Origin: Deltaproteobacteria bacterium
GTDB lineage: Bacteria; Desulfobacterota; DSM-4660; Desulfatiglandales; HGW-15
Reading direction: 5' to 3'
NCBI GenBank assembly: GCA_024641835.1
Contig: JAHECH010000205.1
Location: 1-7,349 of the forward strand
DNA length: 7,349 nucleotides
Shown here one piece after another: positions 1 through 4,992 of the stretch (within the stretch, counting starts at the first letter, position 1; the number at the start of each line of letters is the position of its first letter). The notes beneath the pieces were generated by a model. It was not told the origin of the DNA. It made no database searches and saw only the letters and a list, made by a program, of their open reading frames with translations. A program made the translations under genes and the position numbers.

Positions 1-1
1 C

Positions 2-499
2 TGGACAGGGTGCAAGACAACAAGAATGGTCTGGAAATCCCAGCCAGATGTTCTCAAGAGCAGCAATCCATACTTCAATGTTGAGCTATCCTTCCATTGC
101 GACGAAGATGGATGCACCGGGTTTAATTTATTTCTGGAAAACAAATCAAACAAGGACCTGGAGATTGACTGGAGCAGAACCTTCTACCTGAGCCAAAGGA
201 AGGAAAGCGGGGGTTTTGTCTTTGAGGGGATCATTCTCCAAGACAAGAACCTGCGCAAGCCGTCTGAAGTTGTGGTCGCTCATGGAGTCCTATCCAGAAG
301 AATAACCCCCGAGACTCTCGTCAACACTGACCTAGGATGGAGATACAGGAACATGGGCCCTGGGGATCATGGCATCCTGCTGACCGTGAAAGTGGATGGA
401 CGAGAAATAAACGAAAGGTTGAACCTGAACCTCCTGGGAATGGTCATGGAGGAGACCACAGGCTTCGATTTCCAAGATTCACGAAAGGTTGCCAGGTAG
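2..499 (+). CDS. Putative small lipoprotein of unknown function (5'-partial)
   Basis: The reading frame is open from the left edge of the window to the TAG at 497-499. The first ATG is at 26, giving 157 residues, but it has no good ribosome-binding site, and the codons before it read W-T-G-C-K-T-T-R. The Gly-Cys just inside the edge could be the end of a lipobox, so the true start is probably upstream; Trp at the lipobox -3 position is atypical, so this is tentative. The body looks like a small beta-rich secreted domain. It has two cysteines in HCDEDGCTGF, then an 'ENKSNKDLEIDWSRTFYL' stretch, a GGFVFEGI motif and a VKVDGREINERLNLNL segment near the end. From memory this style occurs in conserved uncharacterised proteins of delta-proteobacteria, often lipoproteins; no function is known to me. 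It converges on the aminotransferase gene and overlaps its 3' end by 21 bases. Confidence 0.7.
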   Translation, partial: WTGCKTTRMVWKSQPDVLKSSNPYFNVELSFHCDEDGCTGFNLFLENKSNKDLEIDWSRTFYLSQRKESGGFVFEGIILQDKNLRKPSEVVVAHGVLSRRITPETLVNTDLGWRYRNMGPGDHGILLTVKVDGREINERLNLNLLGMVMEETTGFDFQDSRKVAR

Positions 500-1693
500 C
501 TTCGTCACCACCGTGGAAGGTTTACCGCGAAGCGTCGCTTCAATCCGCTCCATACACCTGTCTATATAATCTGTGGGGCATGCGAACATGAGCCTCGCTC
601 TTCCTTCTCCCTTTTGGCCAAAGAAAACGCCCGGCACTACGGCTACTCCCCCGTCCAGGAGGCGTCTGAAGAGCTCCTGCGAGGAAGGTTCGATTCGAGA
701 GAAGTCGGGGAAGACGTAGATGCCCCCCTTTGGAGATGGACATCGAACACCCGGGATGGCATTGAGCCGCGTGACCAGCCTTTGCATATTGGCCTGGCAG
801 AATTCACGATTTTTCCTGAGATATCTCCCGCAGTGAGGCAGGAACTGGGCCATGGCCCACTGGCCAATGGAAAAGGAACAAAGGGATATGCTTTCCTTGA
901 AGATCCCCATCTGCCGGATAATCCATGGATGAGCAATGGCGTATCCGAGACGCCAACCCGTTACCGCAAAGGTCTTGGAGAAGCTGTTGATAAAGACAAC
1001 ATTGTCGAGGCTGTCGAAATGGAGCGCACTCGCATGCTCCCCACCGTAAACATAGTTGTGATACACCTCATCGGAGAGGATGAAAAACCCCTTTTCCCGT
1101 GCTCTTTCGATAAGAGCTTTGAACCCCTCCTTCGAAAGGGTCGCACCTGTAGGATTTGAAGGCGAATTGATGACGACAAGTTTTGTCTGCCCGTCGATGC
1201 GGCTCAGAATAGCCTCGTGATCGATGAACCATGACTCTTTTTCCTCAAGGGGATAGTAGGCCAAGAGTGCCCCGAGCCTCTCCAGGACTGTCCGCATGAC
1301 GCCCCATCCAGGGTCTGGAAGCAAAACCCTATCCCCTTTTTGAACGAGGACCCTCGTGGCCAAGAAAATCGCTTCCATGCCGCCCACGGTCATGAGGATG
1401 TTGGCGGCTGGATCGACTTTGGCGCCCCACTGGTCGTTTACGAATTCGGCCACTGCTTCTCGGACCTGCGGAATCCCATTGGTCGAAGTATACCGGTTCC
1501 TGTCTTTGCGCATGGCCTCAGAGGCCAATTCGATCAGTTCCTCGGGAGGATCGAAATTGGCCTCGCCGGCGGAGAGGCTCAGCAGGCCTTTTCGGTCCTC
1601 CATCATTTTCATCATTTCCCTCATGGGGGAACTCTCTGATTCTTTCGCAATGGGTTTTAGCTTCTTCAGCGCTTTGTCTTTTTCCGTAATCAT
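479..1693 (-). CDS. Class I/II pyridoxal-phosphate aminotransferase
   Basis: A cytoplasmic fold-type I PLP enzyme of 404 residues, the usual size for an aspartate-aminotransferase-like protein. It should move an amino group between an amino acid and a 2-oxo acid. Visible motifs are NSPSNPTG (about 176-183, Asn180 stacking near the cofactor), SDEVY (Asp208 and Tyr211 contacting the PLP ring), and SFSKTFAVTGWRLGY, with Lys240 as the Schiff-base lysine and Arg248 for the cofactor phosphate. GEGRARLMFA near the C-terminus carries Arg367, the likely substrate-carboxylate ligand. All key residues are present, so it should be active. Substrate specificity (Asp, aromatic, Ala or other) cannot be read from the motifs. 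The ATG at 1693 is chosen because GGAGG lies 4 bases upstream; an ATG at 1726 would add 11 residues but has a poor site. The gene follows the NlpC/P60 gene by about 140 bases, and its 3' end overlaps the convergent plus-strand gene. Confidence 0.93.
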   Translation of the reverse strand: MITEKDKALKKLKPIAKESESSPMREMMKMMEDRKGLLSLSAGEANFDPPEELIELASEAMRKDRNRYTSTNGIPQVREAVAEFVNDQWGAKVDPAANILMTVGGMEAIFLATRVLVQKGDRVLLPDPGWGVMRTVLERLGALLAYYPLEEKESWFIDHEAILSRIDGQTKLVVINSPSNPTGATLSKEGFKALIERAREKGFFILSDEVYHNYVYGGEHASALHFDSLDNVVFINSFSKTFAVTGWRLGYAIAHPWIIRQMGIFKESISLCSFSIGQWAMAQFLPHCGRYLRKNREFCQANMQRLVTRLNAIPGVRCPSPKGGIYVFPDFSRIEPSSQELFRRLLDGGVAVVPGVFFGQKGEGRARLMFACPTDYIDRCMERIEATLRGKPSTVVTKLPGNLS

Positions 1694-1697
1694 TCTT

Positions 1698-1702
1698 CCT
1701 CC
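1698..1702 (-). promoter_or_regulatory. Ribosome-binding site deciding the aminotransferase start
   Basis: On the minus strand GGAGG is followed by AAGA and then the ATG at 1693. This strong Shine-Dalgarno match decides the start in favour of 1693 over the upstream in-frame ATG at 1726, which is preceded only by CCAGG directly next to the codon. Confidence 0.75.
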
Positions 1703-1750
1703 AGACGATTTTGAAGACGTCCTCATCCTGGTTGAATTTCTGCGGGGTAT

Positions 1751-1829
1751 GCGGCAAACGCCGCTTCGGGTCCCGTCTCATCTCTTGTGTCGGAAAGAGG
1801 GACACAAGTCTTTTGCCCAGGGCGCTGGG
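1751..1829 (-). repeat. Cluster of three short inverted repeats between NlpC/P60 and aminotransferase genes
   Basis: Just after the NlpC/P60 stop codon the minus strand can form three consecutive small hairpins. They are CCCAG/CTGGG with a 4-base loop (1816-1829), CTTGTGTC/GACACAAG, 8 bp perfect with a 9-base loop (1784-1808), and GCGGC/GCCGC with a 4-base loop (1751-1764). None is followed by a T-run on the minus strand, so this is not a standard intrinsic terminator. The middle one is followed by TCTTTT on the plus strand, but no gene is transcribed towards it. The cluster may protect the 3' end of the NlpC/P60 message or act as a weak attenuator before the aminotransferase gene. Confidence 0.45.
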
Positions 1830-1836
1830 ACGGATA

Positions 1837-3114
1837 TCAGTAGAAGAAATTGAGCATAAGAGAGAATCTGGGATCTCGTGTATCAAGGGGGCTGGATGAG
1901 CTATGAAGCCATGGGTACAGTTTCGTACGGTTCTCTCCGGCAATCGAGAGTTGCGCGTTGTTTGAGAGCCACTGGCGGTAGGTAAGGGAGAGATCAAAGC
2001 CCTGGTCATTCGAGAGACCTGCAAGGCTCGTGTCAAAATGATCCCCGAGAGGATACTGAAAGCCCGTAGAAAATGACCACCGATCAGCTGAAGATGCCAG
2101 GACCACATCCAAACCCATGGAAAGCCTCGGAAGATCTCTCGTCTCCATTCGATAGGCATTGGCAAAATAGACGATCGATGGATTTATGGTTAGCCATTCA
2201 TTAGGCCGGATCGGACTGGCCACCTTGAACCCTTCAACATATGGCGCTTCCAGGAGGTCATTGGAAGGACTAAATGAGGGGTCGGATGCTTCCATCCTGA
2301 GACCGGAACGGTAAAGAGGGTTTCCTTGCCCTGGGAGGTAATAATCGCGAAAAGAAATGACATGGGCTGACCAAGAGTCTTTCAAAAGCTCAAAATTGTA
2401 ATCCAGAGCAATGCCGCGATAGGACTCCGGAAGATTATCCTTAAGACGGTAATCCATTCCTTCCAAGCTGAACGGGGACAGGGAATCCTCCGTTAAGAGA
2501 AGTGAGATATTGTTCCTCTCATCCAATGAATAGGAAAGACCGGCAAATGACTGGTGGAAAGCTTCAGTGGGCAAGGTTCTAGAACCCACCATTCTCCTTG
2601 CATCAAAGGTTCGGGCTTTCCAGTAGGAATCGTTCAAATTGGAAATGGTTACCCCGCCGCGGGTCGCGGCATGGATGAATTCCCCGTTCGCAAGATAGAT
2701 GCCCACATGGCTGATCCTTTTTTTCTTGCTGCCGGAAGAAAAAAAGATGAGATCTCCCGTCTTGAGGGAATCCAAAGAGACCTTTTCAAAAAGGGAGGCA
2801 TTGTGTTGTGCTGAGGCGTTGCGGGGAAGGTCCACACCAAAGATTTTTTCATAGATGAGCCTCACAAAACCCGAACAATCAAGGCCTGCTTTTGAGCTCC
2901 CGCCTTTTTTGTACTTGGTGCCGAGGTATGTCTGGGTTTCCTCAAAGAATTGTCTGTCTGTGTCTGAGGATGTGTCTGGATCCAGAGTCAGCTTGGACAA
3001 AAGTTTACGGTGATTCACCCTGCCTAGCGCATTATGGGCAAAGAGAACGATCGCGAGGAACCCGAAGGATAAGGTTACAATACGAGTAAAGTTTCCGAAT
3101 GGACGCATCTTCAT
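1837..3114 (-). CDS. NlpC/P60 cysteine peptidase with C-terminal outer-membrane beta-barrel-like domain
   Basis: A predicted cell-wall peptidase of 425 residues. The N-terminus is a signal peptide: basic MKMRPFGNFTR, a hydrophobic stretch at about 12-26, then a possible cleavage near NALG. Residues about 55-176 form an NlpC/P60 (C40) domain with the full catalytic set: Cys80 in LDCSGFV, His136 in SHVGIYL and His148 in FIHA. Such domains cleave peptide stems of peptidoglycan, typically the D-Glu-gamma-diamino-acid bond. The remaining 250 residues are rich in alternating hydrophobic/polar stretches separated by short polar turns, about ten to twelve candidate strands. The protein ends RFSLMLNFFY, which has hydrophobic residues at every second position and a terminal aromatic, the pattern of a BamA-recognised beta-signal. 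I infer a periplasmic peptidase tethered to an outer-membrane barrel. ATG 3114 is taken as start; an in-frame TTG at 3120 and ATG at 3108 are alternatives, and none has an ideal ribosome site. Confidence 0.88.
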   Translation of the reverse strand: MKMRPFGNFTRIVTLSFGFLAIVLFAHNALGRVNHRKLLSKLTLDPDTSSDTDRQFFEETQTYLGTKYKKGGSSKAGLDCSGFVRLIYEKIFGVDLPRNASAQHNASLFEKVSLDSLKTGDLIFFSSGSKKKRISHVGIYLANGEFIHAATRGGVTISNLNDSYWKARTFDARRMVGSRTLPTEAFHQSFAGLSYSLDERNNISLLLTEDSLSPFSLEGMDYRLKDNLPESYRGIALDYNFELLKDSWSAHVISFRDYYLPGQGNPLYRSGLRMEASDPSFSPSNDLLEAPYVEGFKVASPIRPNEWLTINPSIVYFANAYRMETRDLPRLSMGLDVVLASSADRWSFSTGFQYPLGDHFDTSLAGLSNDQGFDLSLTYRQWLSNNAQLSIAGENRTKLYPWLHSSSSPLDTRDPRFSLMLNFFY

Positions 3115-3151
3115 AGGCAACGGGGGGAAACCTTTCCTTCAGGGTGATTGC

Positions 3152-3180
3152 AAAATACTCAAACTGACTCGGCATGTCAA
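3152..3180 (-). promoter_or_regulatory. Candidate sigma-70 promoter for the NlpC/P60 gene
   Basis: On the minus strand TTGACA (3175-3180, perfect -35) is followed by a 17-base spacer and TATTTT (3152-3157, 4 of 6 matches to the -10 consensus). Transcription would start near 3145, giving a leader of about 30 bases that contains GGAAGG-like purines (3131-3140) ahead of the start codon. Its place in the 124-base gap after the hydrolase gene suggests the NlpC/P60 gene is expressed at least partly on its own. Confidence 0.6.
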
Positions 3181-3238
3181 GAAATAATCCGAGAAAGAGA
3201 AGAGTGTTGAAGAGGAATCGCTGAAAGGCTGCCGCACT

Positions 3239-4015
3239 TCATCGCATCGGTTGAGCAAGAAAAGCCTCAATGGCTCTATTCAGGCGCTCGGGCTGTTCAG
3301 CCATGATCATGTGCCCCGCTCCGGGGATGATGGCAAGCGATGAGGCGGAGATCATTTCATGGAGGTACCTGGAGTACTTTACCGGCGTCAAGAGGTCCTC
3401 TTCACCACACGCGATGAGCGTGGGCACCAAGATGTTTTTCAGCCGCTCACGAATATCAAATCGATCGCAAGCTTGGAAATCTTTGAAGATCACGCTGGGC
3501 GCGCACTTTTTTGTCATCTCGATAACGCGATCGCGAACATTCCTTGAAGTGCCAGCAGAGAACCCTACCCGATCAATGGTCTCGAAGAATGCGTCATGAT
3601 TCTCCTTGAGCATTTGAAAAACGATAGGAGTCACACCGAGTTTCGCACCCGTGCCGATAAGCACCAAAGAATGTAAGCCTCTCAAAGGTTTTGCGGCTAA
3701 CTCCAATGCGATAGCTCCCCCCATGGAATGTCCCACCAGCGCATAGGCTCCTGACTGAAACAGTTTCTCAATGACCTGACGCACCCATGTGGCATAGGCT
3801 GAGATTTCTCCTTCCCCGCTGGAGTCGGACCCTCCATGGCCGGGGAGCTCCAATCGATAGACCAGATGCTTTCCTCGAAAGTGGTTGGCCTGGGGGTCCC
3901 AAATGGATGCATTTAAGCCTGCGCCGTGGATAAAGAGCAGCGCAGGCTCTTTCTCTGAACCAAGCACATGGGGCTCAATGACTTGAATTTTGACGCTCTG
4001 GATAACCAGATCCAT
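3239..4015 (-). CDS. Alpha/beta-fold hydrolase
   Basis: A soluble 258-residue serine hydrolase of the alpha/beta superfamily, full length. The oxyanion segment HGAG lies at 30-33 and the ELPGHGGSD turn at 56-64. The nucleophile elbow GHSMGG is at 95-100, with Ser97 as the catalytic serine. Asp207 in CGEEDLLTP and His235 in GAGHM complete a Ser-Asp-His triad. A cap-like helical region (about 125-190) separates core strands. No signal peptide is present, so it should act in the cytoplasm. The family includes esterases, lactonases, C-C bond hydrolases and thioesterases, and motifs alone do not decide the substrate. It starts 24 bases after the LysM gene on the same strand and is probably translated from the same message. 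TAGGA lies about 11 bases upstream of the ATG, a modest ribosome site. Confidence 0.92.
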   Translation of the reverse strand: MDLVIQSVKIQVIEPHVLGSEKEPALLFIHGAGLNASIWDPQANHFRGKHLVYRLELPGHGGSDSSGEGEISAYATWVRQVIEKLFQSGAYALVGHSMGGAIALELAAKPLRGLHSLVLIGTGAKLGVTPIVFQMLKENHDAFFETIDRVGFSAGTSRNVRDRVIEMTKKCAPSVIFKDFQACDRFDIRERLKNILVPTLIACGEEDLLTPVKYSRYLHEMISASSLAIIPGAGHMIMAEQPERLNRAIEAFLAQPMR

Positions 4016-4039
4016 GGCTTTTTTGTCCTATGGCTCGGG

Positions 4040-4651
4040 TCAGGGACGATTCGCCGGGACCGCGAGTTTCTGTCCGGGTTTGACAGAATTCTGATTCGGC
4101 TTCAGATGGTTGAGGCGGCGCAGTTCATCCATGGTCATATTGTACCTCCTGGCGATGCGGTACAGGGTTTCCCCTCGCCTGACTTCGTGGTAGCGCACTG
4201 CTCCTTGTGCAGCCGAGGTTTTTTGGGAGGAGGGTGTGACCCTCGCTTTTGCGGGGGAAGGAGGCGGAGGCGGGGTGGGTCTCTCTACCTGCTGGGCGAG
4301 CTTATCGACTTTTTCCCTGAGAGATTTCTCTGCGGAATCAAGCCGTGACACGGACTGCTGAAGCGCGAGAAACTGGTTCTCGAGAGAGGCGAGCCGCTTC
4401 TCCAACTGATCCAATCTGGTCCTGACAATACTCATATCCTCGTTGGTCGCGCCGTTTGATCCACGGAAGAAGAGAACAAGTAGAATAATGAGGAGGAGAA
4501 CGCCCACCCCTAAAAGGATCTTCGGAACCGGTGAAGGCCTGGTAAAGCGCGACGCGATTCTCCCGGGAGCCTCACTTTTTTCCGTGTCCGCCAGATCATT
4601 AGACATATCCTCAAACATCTCTTGTCCGTTCGATGTCGGATTCTGAGTCAT
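4040..4651 (-). CDS. Membrane-anchored LysM protein with coiled coil
   Basis: A 203-residue envelope protein. The first 44 residues are polar and presumably cytoplasmic. A single transmembrane segment (about 45-62, very rich in Leu, Ile and Val) follows basic residues. Residues 73-122 show Leu/Ile/Val heptad spacing with many Glu, Lys, Arg and Gln, typical of a coiled coil, and suggest oligomerisation. A proline-rich linker (125-133) leads to a LysM domain at about 153-198, with YHEVRRGETLYRIARRYNMT at its start and KPGQKLAVP at its end. LysM binds the N-acetylglucosamine backbone of peptidoglycan, so this protein should link the inner membrane to the cell wall. There is no catalytic domain; a structural or regulatory role is likely. 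The start ATG has AGGAG at ideal spacing. It is the first gene of a probable two-gene unit with the hydrolase, under the promoter at 4769-4796. Confidence 0.93.
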   Translation of the reverse strand: MTQNPTSNGQEMFEDMSNDLADTEKSEAPGRIASRFTRPSPVPKILLGVGVLLLIILLVLFFRGSNGATNEDMSIVRTRLDQLEKRLASLENQFLALQQSVSRLDSAEKSLREKVDKLAQQVERPTPPPPPSPAKARVTPSSQKTSAAQGAVRYHEVRRGETLYRIARRYNMTMDELRRLNHLKPNQNSVKPGQKLAVPANRP

Positions 4652-4657
4652 ATCCGT

Positions 4658-4662
4658 CTCCT
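4658..4662 (-). promoter_or_regulatory. Ribosome-binding site of the LysM gene
   Basis: AGGAG on the minus strand is six bases from the ATG at 4651, an ideal Shine-Dalgarno arrangement. It lies only about nine bases downstream of the foot of the large inverted repeat (4672-4743), so folding of the leader could affect ribosome access. Confidence 0.8.
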
Positions 4663-4671
4663 ATGGTGAAG

Positions 4672-4743
4672 TCGCCATTTCTCTGATCACGTGGGCCGGG
4701 GTGTGGGGGTCTCTTTCACCCCCACGCCCCGGCAAAATGGCGA
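4672..4743. repeat. Nested long inverted repeat in the LysM leader
   Basis: An inner stem pairs 4695-4710 with 4718-4733: 16 positions, GC-rich, with 15 Watson-Crick pairs and one T-G, around a 7-base loop (4711-4717). An outer 9-bp perfect stem pairs TCGCCATTT (4672-4680) with AAATGGCGA (4735-4743). The 14 bases between the stems on the left, which include TGATCA and CACGTG, are opposed by a single base on the right. On a minus-strand transcript from the promoter at 4769-4796 this would be a very stable 5'-leader hairpin. The one imperfect pair is G-U only in plus-strand RNA (A-C in minus-strand RNA). It could be a leader structure, a dispersed palindromic element or a remnant of one. Confidence 0.8.
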
Positions 4744-4768
4744 AATCCTTTTTAGACAGGCATGAGGA

Positions 4769-4796
4769 ATTATACAAATTCACCCGGCCCTTTCAA
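4769..4796 (-). promoter_or_regulatory. Near-consensus sigma-70 promoter for LysM-hydrolase unit
   Basis: On the minus strand TTGAAA (4791-4796, 5 of 6 to the -35 consensus) is followed by a 16-base spacer and a perfect TATAAT (4769-4774). Transcription would begin near 4762, giving an untranslated leader of about 110 bases that includes the whole nested inverted repeat. It drives the LysM gene and probably the hydrolase behind it. Confidence 0.75.
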
Positions 4797-4835
4797 CATG
4801 ATGTCTTGCCCTGGATCCCAGAGCTGAACCTTTCA

Positions 4836-4851
4836 AGGCGGAAGTCCGCCT
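4836..4851. repeat. Short perfect palindrome upstream of the LysM promoter
   Basis: AGGCGGAAGTCCGCCT is a perfect inverted repeat with 7-base arms (4836-4842 and 4845-4851) around a 2-base centre. It lies about 40 bases upstream of the -35 box at 4791-4796. It could be a protein-binding site, a tetraloop hairpin in read-through RNA from the TRAP operon, or part of a dispersed repeat. Confidence 0.5.
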
Positions 4852-4867
4852 AATCAATACCTGTCGA

Positions 4868-4930
4868 GCCATCTGTGATGGGTTAGGCCATCTGTGATGG
4901 GTTAGGCCATCTTTGATGGTAGGCCATCAT
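4868..4930. repeat. Tandem array of about 19-bp units with internal dyad symmetry
   Basis: Two identical 19-base units, GCCATCTGTGATGGGTTAG, lie head to tail at 4868-4886 and 4887-4905. A diverged 17-base unit, GCCATCTTTGATGGTAG (4906-4922), and the first 8 bases of a fourth (4923-4930) follow. Each unit contains CCATC-3 bases-GATGG, a small dyad, and neighbouring units can also pair across their junctions. There are no unique spacers, so this is not a CRISPR array. It sits about 60 bases past the TRAP permease stop on the minus strand. The units could be binding sites, a processing or termination region for the TRAP message, or a slippage-generated minisatellite. Confidence 0.85.
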
Positions 4931-4992
4931 TTCCACCATAACCACAATGTCCGCTTTTCGAGATCACATGGTCGTCCATATGAAGGCAGCGA

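Larger units (their letters stand above)
4652..4992. other. 341-base gene-free gap between TRAP permease and LysM genes
   Basis: No convincing coding sequence is seen here on either strand. The gap contains, in plus-strand order, the LysM ribosome-binding site, a nested inverted repeat, a sigma-70-like promoter facing the LysM gene, a short palindrome and a tandem array of about 19-bp units; each is listed separately. The last 60 bases (4931-4992), just after the TRAP permease stop, show nothing recognisable. No intrinsic terminator with a T-run follows the permease gene on the minus strand. Confidence 0.7.

Noticed and set aside
1694..1726. Longer aminotransferase start at 1726
   Set aside because: There is no usable ribosome site, whereas the ATG at 1693 has GGAGG just upstream; the extra Ser/Lys-rich residues have no motif.
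1356..1853. Plus-strand open frame opposite the aminotransferase
   Set aside because: It lies mostly opposite a gene with all catalytic motifs, has no recognisable domain and no supporting ribosome site.
3115..3120. TTG start for the NlpC/P60 gene at 3120
   Set aside because: An ATG two codons later is preferred in general; spacing to the purine stretch at 3131-3140 is somewhat better for TTG, so this is not fully excluded.
4695..4733. GC-rich hairpin as an intrinsic terminator
   Set aside because: No T-run directly follows it on either strand; on the minus strand it lies downstream of a promoter and just before a ribosome site, so a leader structure fits better.
4652..4762. Riboswitch in the LysM leader
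   Set aside because: The leader is about 110 bases and dominated by one long hairpin; no known aptamer core was recognised.
4796..4804. ACATGATGT dyad touching the LysM -35 box as an operator
   Set aside because: Only four-base arms around one base; too short to support without further copies.
4868..4930. Possible CRISPR array
   Set aside because: The units are directly adjacent, only 17-19 bases long, without unique spacers, and no cas genes are present.
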